Source: Providencia huaxiensis
Lineage (GTDB): Bacteria > Pseudomonadota > Gammaproteobacteria > Enterobacterales > Enterobacteriaceae
Direction of reading: 5' to 3'
Assembly (NCBI RefSeq): GCF_002843235.3
Contig: NZ_CP031123.2
Location: forward strand, 4,154,001 to 4,218,000
Length of the DNA stretch: 64,000 nt
A program made the translations under genes and the position numbers. Under the pieces are notes generated by a model. That model made no database searches and was not told the DNA's origin. It was given only the letters and a program-made list of their open reading frames with translations. Of this stretch, positions 31,801 through 41,371 are shown piece after piece; within the stretch, counting starts at the first letter, position 1, and every line of letters begins with the position of its first letter.

Positions 31801-34065
31801 ATGAGAGCACTCATAGTTTATACGGAATTAACCGATGACGACTCCGTTATTAGCCATGCCGTAGCAAGACTCGCCAGTGAACTTAAAGATGAGCACGTAG
31901 AAACCGTGATCATTCGTAATTTTGAAGATGGGATGGCATACATTCGGTCAAATACTAGTATTGACTGTTTGTTATATGGTCGTGATATGTCAGACACGCA
32001 GGAACAAACGCAAGCACATCAGTTAATTACCCAACTTCACCGCAGGCAAGAAGATGTCCCTGTCTTTTTATTAAGTGATCGTGAAGAAGCCTTGACAGCA
32101 TTTGACCGTAAGATGATGGAACAAGTCGATGAATTTGCGTGGATTTTAGAAGATTCCGCAGATTTTATTGCAGGCCGTGTCCTTGCCGCGATTATCCGTT
32201 ACCGTGCTAATTTATTACCCCCGTTGATGAAAAGCTTGATTAAATACAGTGATGTACATGAATATTCATGGGCAGCACCGGGGCATCAAGGTGGTGTTGG
32301 GTTCACCAAAACCCCCGCAGGTCGCATCTATCATGATTTCTTTGGGGAGAACTTATTTCGTACGGATATTGGTATAGAGCGGGTTGCTGTGGGTTCACTG
32401 TTAGACCACACTGGCGCATTTGGTGAATGTGAAAGGAATGCCGCACGCATTTTTGGGGCTGACCAATCTTATTCCGTGGTCGTGGGAACATCAGGTTCGA
32501 ACCGAACGATCATGCAAGCTTGCATGACGGATGACGATGTTGTTGTGATTGACCGCAACTGCCACAAATCTATTGAACAAGGTTTGATTTTAACTGGAGC
32601 AAAACCGGTTTATATGACACCAAGCCGCAATCGTTATGGCATCATTGGCCCGATTTACCCTCAAGAAATGACACCGGAAGCGATTGCTGAGAAAATCGCT
32701 GAAAATCCATTAACTTCGGATAAAATAGGCAAACGGCCTGCATATAGCGTCGTAACCAACTGTACTTACGATGGCGTATGTTATCACGCACGTAAAGTAC
32801 AGGATTTGCTGGATAAATCATTAGATAGAATCCATTTCGACGAGGCATGGTACGGCTACGCACGTTTTAACCCTATCTACCATGACCACTTTGCGATGCG
32901 TGATGATCCTAGAAAAGACGATGAACCCACTGTTTTTGCGACTCACTCTACGCACAAATTATTGAATGCGCTTTCGCAAGCTTCATTTATCCACGTTCGA
33001 AATGGCCGTAATTCGATTGATTTCAATCGTTTTAACCAAGCCTATCATATGCATGCGACCACTTCGCCGCTATATGCAATTTGTGCCTCAAATGATATTG
33101 CCGCAGACATGATGGACGGTAACAGTGGGCGCTCACTTACTGATGAAGTGATCCGTGAAGCCATAGACTTCCGTCAATCACTGGGCTATCTATACAAAGA
33201 ATTTATCAATGACGATGAGTGGTTCTTCAAACCATGGAATCAAGAAATGGTAAAAGACCCAGCAACAGGTAAACGCTATGCTTTTGAAGACGCCCCTGTT
33301 GAGCTGTTGATGAAAGAACAAAGCTGTTGGGTGATGAACCCCGAAGATAAATGGCATGGTTTTAAAGATATCCCTGAAAATTGGGCAATGCTGGACCCGA
33401 TTAAAGTGAGTATCTTGTCACCGGGAATGGGAGATGACGGTAAATTACTGGGTAGCGGCGTCCCAGCTGCGTTAGTCACGGCATGGTTAAATCACTATGG
33501 TATTGTGCCGACCCGTACGACTGATTTCCAAATTATGTTCTTGTTTTCGATGGGAATTACAAAAGGGAAATGGGGAACGCTGGTCAATGCGCTGCTGTCG
33601 TTTAAGCGCCATTATGACAACAATACGGCACTGAAAAAGGTATTACCTGAAGTCGTTGAAGCGGCTCCTGAGATCTATAGTGAGATGGGGCTCCGTGATC
33701 TAGGCAATAAAATGTTTGTGTATCTGCAAAAAAATAACCCTGGAGGGCAGTTAAATCAGGCTTATGAGCAACTTCCTGCCGTGATGATGAGCCCACGCGA
33801 TGCTTATCAAGAAATTGTCGCTAACCGCGTTGAGGCGGTTCCTTTAGATAAACTTGCCGGACGTATTGCGGCTAACTCGATTATTCCTTATCCACCGGGT
33901 ATCCCTATGTTGTTATCGGGTGAAAGCTTTGGCGATAAAAACAGCCCGCATATCGGCTACTTGCATAGTCTTCAAGCGTGGGACAGCGAGTTTCCGGGTT
34001 TTGAGCATGAAACCGAAGGCACTGAAATTATTGATGGCCAGTATTATGTGATGTGTGTGAACTAA
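31801..34065 (+). CDS. adiA: Biodegradative (acid-inducible) arginine decarboxylase
   Basis: 754-aa PLP enzyme converting arginine to agmatine and CO2, consuming a proton. An N-terminal response-regulator-like wing domain (to about 130) precedes the fold-I core. WAAPGHQGGVGFTKTPAGR, RLDHTGAFGE-like LLDHTGAFGE and the PLP Schiff-base Lys in ATHSTHKLLNALSQAS (near 385) match AdiA almost residue for residue, as does the C-terminal FEHETEGTEIIDGQYYVMCV. Start ATG follows AAGGGAG; a TTG one codon earlier is unlikely. The E. coli partners adiY and adiC are not here, so antiport must be encoded elsewhere. Confidence 0.95.
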   Translation: MRALIVYTELTDDDSVISHAVARLASELKDEHVETVIIRNFEDGMAYIRSNTSIDCLLYGRDMSDTQEQTQAHQLITQLHRRQEDVPVFLLSDREEALTAFDRKMMEQVDEFAWILEDSADFIAGRVLAAIIRYRANLLPPLMKSLIKYSDVHEYSWAAPGHQGGVGFTKTPAGRIYHDFFGENLFRTDIGIERVAVGSLLDHTGAFGECERNAARIFGADQSYSVVVGTSGSNRTIMQACMTDDDVVVIDRNCHKSIEQGLILTGAKPVYMTPSRNRYGIIGPIYPQEMTPEAIAEKIAENPLTSDKIGKRPAYSVVTNCTYDGVCYHARKVQDLLDKSLDRIHFDEAWYGYARFNPIYHDHFAMRDDPRKDDEPTVFATHSTHKLLNALSQASFIHVRNGRNSIDFNRFNQAYHMHATTSPLYAICASNDIAADMMDGNSGRSLTDEVIREAIDFRQSLGYLYKEFINDDEWFFKPWNQEMVKDPATGKRYAFEDAPVELLMKEQSCWVMNPEDKWHGFKDIPENWAMLDPIKVSILSPGMGDDGKLLGSGVPAALVTAWLNHYGIVPTRTTDFQIMFLFSMGITKGKWGTLVNALLSFKRHYDNNTALKKVLPEVVEAAPEIYSEMGLRDLGNKMFVYLQKNNPGGQLNQAYEQLPAVMMSPRDAYQEIVANRVEAVPLDKLAGRIAANSIIPYPPGIPMLLSGESFGDKNSPHIGYLHSLQAWDSEFPGFEHETEGTEIIDGQYYVMCVN

Positions 34066-34195
34066 AAAGAAATGGAATTCTGTAGCCCTGTAGAATCAGT
34101 ATGCTACAGTAATTCTGTTTTAGGTATGCTATTTTATGCATATCTGAAGTAGAAGTTGTTATCGGTTGTATGCTGAACTCTATAAGGTAAGTTAC

Positions 34196-34774
34196 TTGAG
34201 GATAATCAAACAATTATCAAATTTTCGTAGGGATTTCAAAGTTGCCTGTGATTATATTACGAACAATAGATTTTATATAAAAAATAATGAATTAATAATT
34301 AGTATATTACTTATTGAAGATAGGAAGTTTTTTATACATCATGGGGTTAGTTTTAAGTCCCTATTAAGAGCTTTTGTTAAATCATATGGAGGAGGTAGTA
34401 CAATTAATATGCAGTTAGTTAGGACATTAACAGGGCGAAGAGAATTAACGATAAGAAGAAAAATTAGAGAGTGTTTCCTATCTATAGCTATAGATTTTAA
34501 ATATAGTAAAAAAGATATTATAAACTCATATATATCTTGTGCTTATTTTGGTGTCGGAATTAATGGGTTTAATGAAATGACAAATTCCTTTTTTGATGGG
34601 AAGTCATCAAGTGAGTTGTCACTAAATGATTGTTTTTTCATCGCATCTCTTTTAAAAAGACCTTATCCAGGAAGGCTGTATTATAGTTGGATAAAAAATA
34701 TTTATATCCGTATGGAATATATTCGTCACTTGTATTGCACTAACGAACAAAAAATTCGTAAAGAAATAAAGTAA
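34196..34774 (+). CDS. Orphan GT51-type peptidoglycan transglycosylase domain protein
   Basis: About 192 aa from TTG 34196 (AAGGTAA Shine-Dalgarno); a second TTG at 34166 is possible. The GT51 motifs of penicillin-binding proteins and MtgA occur in order: EDRKFFIHHGV (catalytic Glu), GGSTINMQLVR, RRKIRE, YSKKDIINSYIS, then AYFGVGINGF and SSELSLNDCFFIASLLKRP. In usual members the second motif reads GGSTITQQLVK and the fourth ILExYLN, so several positions are altered. No N-terminal membrane anchor and no transpeptidase domain is seen, unlike MtgA. It is AT-rich and 35 bp overlap the convergent neighbour. Activity is uncertain; a diverged, perhaps acquired enzyme is likely. Confidence 0.75.
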   Translation: MRIIKQLSNFRRDFKVACDYITNNRFYIKNNELIISILLIEDRKFFIHHGVSFKSLLRAFVKSYGGGSTINMQLVRTLTGRRELTIRRKIRECFLSIAIDFKYSKKDIINSYISCAYFGVGINGFNEMTNSFFDGKSSSELSLNDCFFIASLLKRPYPGRLYYSWIKNIYIRMEYIRHLYCTNEQKIRKEIK

Positions 34775-35393
34775 TTGAAAGAAGTATGTAAATTACTAGT
34801 GTTTTAAAAGTATAATCAAAACATAAATAGAAAAAATATTTAATTTTACTACGACTTAAAAATATAGTGTTCCAGTTTTCATCTGCTTTGTGATGTAATT
34901 TGGATACAAATGCATAGGTTTCTTGCTGAAATTTTTTTAATAACTCAATTTGCTTTTGGATTTCGACCTCATCGAGGTTTTCTTTATTCTTCATGTTATT
35001 ATTTATAAAATCATGAAATTCCTTAAGGTTTTTTTGTATTTTTTGTAGCCCAACAGTTTCACCTAACATTCCAGATCTATAAATGACATTATACTTATAG
35101 TCTAAACTTAAATTCCATTCACTAATAGTTTTCTTATAGAGCTCTCTAAATGAGCTATCGATCTCCTTATTTTTAATCTTTAAATCAATAAGGTCATAAA
35201 GATAAGCTCTTGTTAAATAGATTCTTTTAACTAGCTCTTTTTCATATTGGCTAATCATGTCTTTAGCATCATTAATGTTTTTTTCTTTCTTCTTTATTGT
35301 TAATTCATTTTTAAAACGAAAAGAACTAAATAAATGTGTCATTATTGATGCAATAGCGGCTATTATTAATGCATATATGGGAGACATACTCAT
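34740..35393 (-). CDS. Hypothetical two-TM membrane protein
   Basis: 217 aa, not recognised. A hydrophobic segment at residues 4-22 and another at about 190-213 flank a charged, helical, Lys/Glu-rich middle with coiled-coil character (residues 28-60 and 125-165). The layout suggests a membrane-anchored protein with both ends in or near the membrane. AAAGGATACC is a clear Shine-Dalgarno for ATG 35393; a second ATG two codons on is possible. AT-rich like its convergent GT51 neighbour, with overlapping 3' ends, so the two form a small foreign-looking patch between adiA and yheS. Confidence 0.75.
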   Translation of the reverse strand: MSMSPIYALIIAAIASIMTHLFSSFRFKNELTIKKKEKNINDAKDMISQYEKELVKRIYLTRAYLYDLIDLKIKNKEIDSSFRELYKKTISEWNLSLDYKYNVIYRSGMLGETVGLQKIQKNLKEFHDFINNNMKNKENLDEVEIQKQIELLKKFQQETYAFVSKLHHKADENWNTIFLSRSKIKYFFYLCFDYTFKTLVIYILLSITLFLYEFFVR

Positions 35394-35555
35394 TTGGTAT
35401 CCTTTAATATTTATTTATATTCTGTTTACTAAAAATGAATTATTATTCAGCTATATATTATCATTAGCTACATAACAAAGACTACAACTACCAGCATAAA
35501 CTTAGTACTCTATAGTCTTTGTGAATAATTAATTTTTACAAATTTGAGCTTATTT

Positions 35556-37487
35556 TTAAGCTTCAAACTCACTGGTCATGGTTTCTAACTGTTCCTGCAA
35601 ATCCATCCACTCCATTTCGACATCTTCAAGCGCGGCTTTATGTTCAGTTTGTTTTTTCAAACATTCCGTCAATTCAGCTTTTTTATCTTGTTCATAAATG
35701 GAAGCATCAGAAAGTTTTGCTTCTAGCTCACTCAGCGCGTTGGAGTGTTTATCCATCTGCTTTTCCAATTCCGTAATTTTTTTACGGATAGGCTGAGTTA
35801 ACTGACGAAATTCAGCTTCACGACGTTTTTGATCTTTTCTATCTTGTGCTGTAACCGTTGCCGCGGCTGCTGGTTTGTCTTTCTCTTGTTGATCACGAAC
35901 TTGCTGTAATTCGAGCTTATTTTGCTCAGCTAGCCATTGTTGGTAATCTTCTAAATCACCGTCAAATTGCTCGACAGAACCGCCATGGACTAAATACAGT
36001 TCATCGGTGGTGGTGCGCAGTAAATGCCTATCATGGGAAACGACAACTAAAGCCCCTTCGAAGGCCATTAAGGCTTCGGTAAGTGCTTGGCGCATATCTA
36101 AGTCCAAGTGGTTAGTTGGCTCATCGAGTAGCAGTAAATTTGGGCGTTGCCAGACGATTAAAGCGAGTACTAAGCGGGCCTTTTCACCGCCAGAGAAACG
36201 GCCGCTTGGGTCAGTCACTTGGTCGCCTTTGAAGCCAAAACCACCTAAATAGTCACGTAACTGCTGCTCAGTTTGCTCTGGTGCAAGGCGGGCAAGATGC
36301 TGCAAAGGTGACTCTTCAGGGTGTAAATACTCTAATTGGTGCTGGGCGAAATAACCGAGTTTAATCCCTTTTGCGAGGGCTATTTCTCCCTGCAATGGTG
36401 GTAAATCACCTGCTAACATTTTGATTAAAGTTGATTTACCCGCGCCATTGCGCCCCAATAGGCCAATGCGTGAACCCGGTACTAAGTTCAGTTTGATGGA
36501 TTGCAAAATGACTTTTTCACCATAGCCAGCGCTGACTTTTTCCATTTTTAATAATGGATTCGGTAAGCTTTCTGGTTTACGGAATGAAAAATGGAATGGG
36601 TTATCCACATGAGCCGGAGCGACCATTTCCATTCTTTCAAGCATCTTAATACGGCTTTGTGCTTGTTTGGCTTTGGTGGCTTGCACTCTAAAGCGGTCAA
36701 TATAACTTTGTAAATGCGCCGCTTTGGCTTGTTGGCTTTCATATAACGCTTGCTGTTGAGCGAGCTTTGTTGCGCGTTGGCGTTCAAATGACGAGTAGTT
36801 ACCCGTGTATTCAAACATCGTTTCTTGTTCGATATGCAGGACTTTATCAATAATCGGGTCGAGGAAATCCCTATCATGGGAAATCAAAATCAGGGTGCCT
36901 TGGTAGCTTTTCAACCATTTTTCTAACCAAATTACTGCATCTAAATCAAGGTGGTTGGTCGGCTCATCGAGCAGCAACAAATCTGAGCGGCATAACAAAG
37001 CCTGCGCCAAGTTCAAACGCATTCGCCATCCACCTGAAAATGATTTTACTGGGGAATCTAGCTGTGCTTGGCTGAAGCCTAAACCATGTAGCAAACTGGA
37101 TGCGCGAGAACGGATAGTCCATGCATCAATGGCATCAAGTTGCCCATGTACGACAGCAATGGCATGGCCATCATTTTTTTCATTGGCTTGCTGAAGTTTT
37201 TGTTCTAGAGCGCGGAACTCGCGGTCTCCATCAATCACATACTCAAGCGCTGGCACATCGAGAGCTGGCGTTTCTTGGTTAACCCATGCCATAGACCAAT
37301 TGCTTGGAAAGGTTGCAGAACCTGCTTCAGCTTGTAATTCGCCTTTTAATAACGCAAGAAGCGTCGATTTACCGCAGCCGTTTTTACCCACTAAACCAAC
37401 TTTTTGGCCGGGGTTAATAGTCGCAGTGGCATTGTCCAGCAGGACACGAACACCTCGGCGAATTTGGAGTGAAGAGAAAACAATCAT
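35556..37487 (-). CDS. yheS: ABC-F family ATPase YheS
   Basis: 643 aa with two ABC ATPase domains and no membrane segments, the ABC-F pattern. First Walker A GLVGKNGCGKSTLLAL and signature FSGGWRMRLNLAQAL; second GLLGRNGAGKSTLIKM and FSGGEKARLVLAL. The linker between them (about residues 235-290) is charged and helical; the C-terminal region from about 540 is a coiled coil. ABC-F proteins act on the ribosome; in E. coli YheS helps translation of certain arrest sequences. Divergent from kefG. Confidence 0.94.
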   Translation of the reverse strand: MIVFSSLQIRRGVRVLLDNATATINPGQKVGLVGKNGCGKSTLLALLKGELQAEAGSATFPSNWSMAWVNQETPALDVPALEYVIDGDREFRALEQKLQQANEKNDGHAIAVVHGQLDAIDAWTIRSRASSLLHGLGFSQAQLDSPVKSFSGGWRMRLNLAQALLCRSDLLLLDEPTNHLDLDAVIWLEKWLKSYQGTLILISHDRDFLDPIIDKVLHIEQETMFEYTGNYSSFERQRATKLAQQQALYESQQAKAAHLQSYIDRFRVQATKAKQAQSRIKMLERMEMVAPAHVDNPFHFSFRKPESLPNPLLKMEKVSAGYGEKVILQSIKLNLVPGSRIGLLGRNGAGKSTLIKMLAGDLPPLQGEIALAKGIKLGYFAQHQLEYLHPEESPLQHLARLAPEQTEQQLRDYLGGFGFKGDQVTDPSGRFSGGEKARLVLALIVWQRPNLLLLDEPTNHLDLDMRQALTEALMAFEGALVVVSHDRHLLRTTTDELYLVHGGSVEQFDGDLEDYQQWLAEQNKLELQQVRDQQEKDKPAAAATVTAQDRKDQKRREAEFRQLTQPIRKKITELEKQMDKHSNALSELEAKLSDASIYEQDKKAELTECLKKQTEHKAALEDVEMEWMDLQEQLETMTSEFEA

Positions 37488-37526
37488 AGCAACCGTCTAT
37501 TAAAAATATGTTAAATTATCAACGTA

Positions 37527-37653
37527 TATACTCTAAATAATTCACGGTACTGTTAGGCGACAAGCAAATGAGTCGCTAGGAGCCTACTTAAGCAGGTGAC
37601 TAGTGCGAATGCGCGTAGTCAACAACACAGCAACGTGAAGTATGACGAGTATA
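37527..37653. repeat. 127-bp palindromic MITE-like repeat
   Basis: The ends are matching inverted repeats: TATACTC-N7-TTCACG at the left (37527-37546) and CGTGAA-N7-GAGTATA at the right (37634-37653). Inside, CCTACTTAAGCAGG is a near-perfect palindrome, flanked by CTAG...CTAG, so the whole unit folds into one long stem. It fills the yheS-kefG intergenic region. The form recalls dispersed palindromic repeats known from Yersinia and Serratia genomes; that comparison is from memory. Confidence 0.7.
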
Positions 37654-37709
37654 GCAGGCTGCATGGTAACGGAAAATGTTCCGTCTGACACGCCTTTGAG
37701 GAGGGAAAG

Positions 37710-38264
37710 ATGTCAAATACACCGAAAGTGCTAGTGGTCTATGCTCACCCGGACCCCGACGAATCTATGGCTAATAAGGCGTTACTGGGTGCTATACATG
37801 ATTTTGACCATGTAACTGTGCACGATTTATACGCAATTTATCCAGATTATTTTATTGATGTTACCGCGGAACAAAAATTATTGTGCCAGCACGATATCAT
37901 TGTTTTTCAGCATCCCCTTTATACTTATAGTTGCCCTGCATTGTTGAAAGAGTGGTTTGACCGCGTGTTAACTCGCCGTTTTGCTACCGACGTGGGGTAT
38001 CAAAAATTAAAAGGCAAATACTGGCGCTCGGTGATCACCACCGGAGAGCCCATTCACGCTTACCAACATGATGGGTATAACCATTACCCACTCACGGAAA
38101 TACTTCGCCCATTTGAATTGACCGCATTAATGTGTGATATGCAGTGGCTGGAACCAACCATTATTTATGCAGCACGTCGGCAGCCGAAAGAACGCTTTGA
38201 ACAGCTTATTGATGACTACCGCCAATGGATGCAACAACCACTAGGCGCGGGAGGGTTATCCTAA
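37710..38264 (+). CDS. kefG: KefG, ancillary quinone oxidoreductase-like subunit of KefB
   Basis: 184 aa, flavodoxin/NQO1 fold ([15 protein letters not shown] near the N-terminus, [20 protein letters not shown] for flavin binding). KefG is needed for full activity of the KefB potassium efflux system in E. coli. Its stop codon overlaps the kefB start (TAATG). GAGGAGGGAAAG is a very strong Shine-Dalgarno. Confidence 0.95.
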   Translation: MSNTPKVLVVYAHPDPDESMANKALLGAIHDFDHVTVHDLYAIYPDYFIDVTAEQKLLCQHDIIVFQHPLYTYSCPALLKEWFDRVLTRRFATDVGYQKLKGKYWRSVITTGEPIHAYQHDGYNHYPLTEILRPFELTALMCDMQWLEPTIIYAARRQPKERFEQLIDDYRQWMQQPLGAGGLS

Positions 38265-40072
38265 TGTCAGAACTGGGGCTATTTGAGTCCGTTATTATTT
38301 TCCTCTGTGCAGGGGTAATAATGGTGCCTATCGCACAGAAAATCCGCTTAGGTGCTGTGCTTGGGTATTTGCTTGCAGGGATCATGATTGGACCATTTGT
38401 TTTCGGCTTTATTCGTAATGTTGATGATATTTTACACTTCTCCGAAATGGGGGTGGTGTTCCTGATGTTTCTCATTGGTTTAGAGCTCAAACCTTCTAAA
38501 TTATGGGAACTTAGGCGCTCGATTTTTGGTGTTGGTACGCTTCAAGTGGTTGTGACCGCTGCTATCATGGCGTCATTGTTATTTTTAGCCAAATTCTCTT
38601 GGCAAGCCGCCATTGTCGGTGGATTAGGAATGGCGATGTCTTCAACTGCAATGGCACTTCAGTTGATGAACGAAAAAGGGATGTCCAATAAAGAAAGCGG
38701 GCAACTTGGTTTCTCTGTTTTGTTATTTCAAGATATGGCCGTTATTCCTATTATGGCGCTGATCCCATTGTTAGCCGGGGACTCCGCAACCAGTGATTGG
38801 CAAAAAATTGGCTTGAAAATAGTAGCATTCGCAGGCTTATGGGTAGTTGGCCGCTATTTATTACGACCGATGTTCAGGCTTGCCGCTAAATCTGGCGTCC
38901 ATGAAATTTTTACGGCTGCAGCATTACTGGTGGTATTAGGCTCCGCACTTATTATGGAAAGCCTTGGGTTTTCTATGGCACTGGGCACCTTTATGGCAGG
39001 GGTCATGTTAGCGGAAACAGAGTTTCGCCATGAACTGGAAATTAATATCGAGCCATTTAAAGGGTTATTACTGGGGCTATTTTTTATTTCAGTAGGTATG
39101 TCATTAAATTTAGATGTGCTATGGGCCTATTTACCACAAGTATTGATTGCCGTTGCAGTATTAGTCGGAGTCAAAGCGTTGGTACTTTACGGCCTGAGTT
39201 TAGCGGCTAGGCTTCGAAATGGTGCAAGAGCGCAATTTTCCGGGGTACTTAGCCAAGGTGGTGAATTTGCTTTTGTGATCTATGGAACTGCCTTTGGGGC
39301 AAGTGTGATTAATGAATGGCAAATGGACTTACTGCTGGTGGTTGTCACACTTTCCATGATGACTACGCCACTTGTGATGCAGCTGATAGATGCCTATTTG
39401 AACTACCGTTATAATCAACAACCAGCCTCGAGTGAAAAACCGTTTGTGGAAGACAATGACCCGCATGTTATTTTGGTCGGTTTTGGCCGCATGGGGCAGG
39501 TGGTTGGCCGCTTATTGATGGCTAACAAGGTTAAAATCACCGTGCTAGAACAAGATGTTACAGCAATTGGTACCATGCGCCGCTACGGCTATACCGTATA
39601 TTATGGTGATGCGCGTGAACTGCAGTTATTGCGTTCCGCAGGAGCAGATAAAGCGAAGTCAATTGTGATCACCAGTGATGTACCAGAAGAAGTGATGGAA
39701 ATTGTGCAAATTTGCCAAGAAAATTTCCCTAACTTGCATATTATTGCACGCGCTAAAGGTCGTCTTGAGGCACATGAGCTATTAAAATGTGGGGTCACTG
39801 ATTTCAGCCGTGAAACATTCTCAAGTGCGCTTGAATTAGGTAGTAAAGCTCTTGTTAGCACAGGAATGCATCCTCATAAAGCCTATCGTGCCAAACAGCA
39901 TTTCCGCCGTTTAGACATGAAAATGCTCAGGGATATCTACCCTGAAAATGAAAATAGTGATAGCGGGCAAATTTCACGTATTAAAGAGGCGCGCCGTGAA
40001 CTTAATGAGCTCTTTGAAAAAGAAATGCAACGAGAGCATCGCCAGCCTCATAGCTGGAATAATGAACAATAA
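38264..40072 (+). CDS. kefB: Glutathione-regulated potassium-efflux system protein KefB
   Basis: 602-aa inner-membrane K+/H+ antiporter of the CPA2 family, opened by glutathione adducts of electrophiles to acidify the cytoplasm protectively. About twelve hydrophobic segments span residues 1-380; the conserved [15 protein letters not shown] region is present. A C-terminal RCK domain with Rossmann motif [18 protein letters not shown] follows. ATG 38264 gives the E. coli length; the frame extension to 38225 lies inside kefG. Glutathione dependence ties it to gor. Confidence 0.96.
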   Translation: MSELGLFESVIIFLCAGVIMVPIAQKIRLGAVLGYLLAGIMIGPFVFGFIRNVDDILHFSEMGVVFLMFLIGLELKPSKLWELRRSIFGVGTLQVVVTAAIMASLLFLAKFSWQAAIVGGLGMAMSSTAMALQLMNEKGMSNKESGQLGFSVLLFQDMAVIPIMALIPLLAGDSATSDWQKIGLKIVAFAGLWVVGRYLLRPMFRLAAKSGVHEIFTAAALLVVLGSALIMESLGFSMALGTFMAGVMLAETEFRHELEINIEPFKGLLLGLFFISVGMSLNLDVLWAYLPQVLIAVAVLVGVKALVLYGLSLAARLRNGARAQFSGVLSQGGEFAFVIYGTAFGASVINEWQMDLLLVVVTLSMMTTPLVMQLIDAYLNYRYNQQPASSEKPFVEDNDPHVILVGFGRMGQVVGRLLMANKVKITVLEQDVTAIGTMRRYGYTVYYGDARELQLLRSAGADKAKSIVITSDVPEEVMEIVQICQENFPNLHIIARAKGRLEAHELLKCGVTDFSRETFSSALELGSKALVSTGMHPHKAYRAKQHFRRLDMKMLRDIYPENENSDSGQISRIKEARRELNELFEKEMQREHRQPHSWNNEQ

Positions 40073-40081
40073 GGGTTAGAA

Positions 40082-40285
40082 ATGTCTTCAACACGTAAAC
40101 GCTTTATTGCAGGGGCGACTTGCCCTAAATGCAAGTCACAAGACACTTTAATGATGTGGCGTGAAGATAAAATTGATGTTGTGGAGTGTGTCAATTGCGG
40201 TGACCAACAGCGCCAAGCGGGGGATGAAGCAACGGGGCATGTTAGACAAAAAGAGCAGGTTATTGGAATTTTTACACCTGAATAA
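40082..40285 (+). CDS. yheV: YheV family zinc-ribbon protein
   Basis: 67 aa with two CxxC pairs, CPKCKS near residue 19 and CVNCGD near 38, forming a zinc ribbon; the sequence matches YheV. Function unknown. It lies 9 bp after kefB with an AAGGG Shine-Dalgarno, in the conserved kefGB-yheV order. Confidence 0.92.
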   Translation: MSSTRKRFIAGATCPKCKSQDTLMMWREDKIDVVECVNCGDQQRQAGDEATGHVRQKEQVIGIFTPE

Positions 40286-40371
40286 TAGAAATTTGTCAAT
40301 TCTCAATACATCATCATAGTTTTTCGGTACAATTGGCAAAAATTTTTCCCTTACGGGTAGTAGGAGATGTC

Positions 40372-40974
40372 ATGAAAGTAGCAAAAGACTTGGTGGTCAG
40401 CTTGGCTTATCAAGTAAGAACAGAAGACGGTGTTTTAGTTGATGAATCACCAGCAAGCGCACCAATGGACTATTTGCATGGTCGTGGGTCTTTAATTTCA
40501 GGTTTAGAAAAAGCATTAGAAGGCCGTTCTGTAGGCGAAAACTTCGATGTTGAAGTAGCTTCAGATGACGCATATGGTCAATACGATGACAACTTAGTTC
40601 AACGTGTTCCTAAAGATGTATTTATGGGCGTTGATGAGCTAGAAGTGGGCATGCGTTTCTTAGCTGACACTGACATGGGCCCTGTTCCTGTTGAAATCAC
40701 CGGTATCGAAGGTGATGAAGTTATCGTTGACGGTAACCACATGTTAGCAGGCCAAAACCTGAAATTTAATGTTGAAATCATGGCTATCCGTGAAGCAACA
40801 GAAGAAGAAATTGCACATGGCCACGTCCATGGTGCAGGCGGTCACGACCATGACCACGACCACGAAGGTGGTTGCTGTGGTGGTGGTCATAGCCACGGTT
40901 CAGAAGGCGGCTGCTGCGGTGGCGGTGAAGGCCACGGACATGGTCACAAACAAGGCGGTTGCGGCTGCCACTAA
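40372..40974 (+). CDS. slyD: FKBP-type peptidyl-prolyl isomerase and metallochaperone SlyD
   Basis: 200 aa. The FKBP domain (MKVAKDLVVSLAYQVRTEDG) is interrupted by the insert-in-flap chaperone domain (about residues 70-125). A His/Cys/Gly-rich C-terminal tail (about 150-200, HDHDHDHEGGCCGGG then GEGHGHGHKQGGCGCH) binds nickel and zinc. It supplies nickel for hydrogenase and urease maturation and assists folding. ATG 40372 has TAGGAG upstream; the longer frame starts before the ribosome-binding site. Confidence 0.96.
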   Translation: MKVAKDLVVSLAYQVRTEDGVLVDESPASAPMDYLHGRGSLISGLEKALEGRSVGENFDVEVASDDAYGQYDDNLVQRVPKDVFMGVDELEVGMRFLADTDMGPVPVEITGIEGDEVIVDGNHMLAGQNLKFNVEIMAIREATEEEIAHGHVHGAGGHDHDHDHEGGCCGGGHSHGSEGGCCGGGEGHGHGHKQGGCGCH

Positions 40975-40994
40975 TACGCGGTATTAGTGTTTGT

Positions 40995-41023
40995 AAAAAA
41001 AGGAAGCGAAAGCTTCCTTTTTT
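40995..41023. terminator. Bidirectional terminator between slyD and slyX
   Basis: AAAAAAAGGAAGC and GCTTCCTTTTTT arms around a short loop; U-tract on both strands between convergent genes. Confidence 0.88.
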
Positions 41024-41054
41024 GCATTTAAAATCAATGGTTTTGCATTCTAAA

Positions 41055-41276
41055 TTAATAATGCGGTGGCGGCGTTTCTTCTTCAGGTCTTGCTAAGTGA
41101 GAATCTTGGGATGATTTCAGTCTTTCAGCCACAATGCGCAAGTGTTCTTGAAGGCGGCTCATTTGCATTTGCTGGTCAGTAATAACCTGATTAAGTTGCT
41201 CAATAGCCAGTTCTTGAAAGGTAACTTTACTTTCTAAAAGTTCCAAACGTTGTTCAAATGTATCAGATGAGTCCAT
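41055..41276 (-). CDS. slyX: SlyX protein
   Basis: 73 aa, predicted to be almost entirely coiled coil (FEQRLELLESKVTFQELAIE; LNQVITDQQMQMSRLQEHLR) with a Pro-rich end (EETPPPHY), the SlyX family hallmark. Function unknown. AGGAGAG Shine-Dalgarno. Located between slyD and fkpA as in E. coli. Confidence 0.93.
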   Translation of the reverse strand: MDSSDTFEQRLELLESKVTFQELAIEQLNQVITDQQMQMSRLQEHLRIVAERLKSSQDSHLARPEEETPPPHY

Positions 41277-41371
41277 ATTCGACTCTCCTTAAGCGTTTAT
41301 ATCGTAATTAAACCATCATAATAACCGAACATTACAAATCAACAGATAAGTTTTAGTTAAAGATATAGGCG

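Noticed and set aside
34079..34110. TGTAGC/GCTACA inverted repeat after adiA as a terminator
   Set aside because: Only 6 bp with a 16-nt loop and no T-run.
35476..35521. CAAAGACTA/TAGTCTTTG inverted repeat after yheS as a terminator
   Set aside because: Nine-bp stem but a loop of nearly 30 nt and no U-tract.
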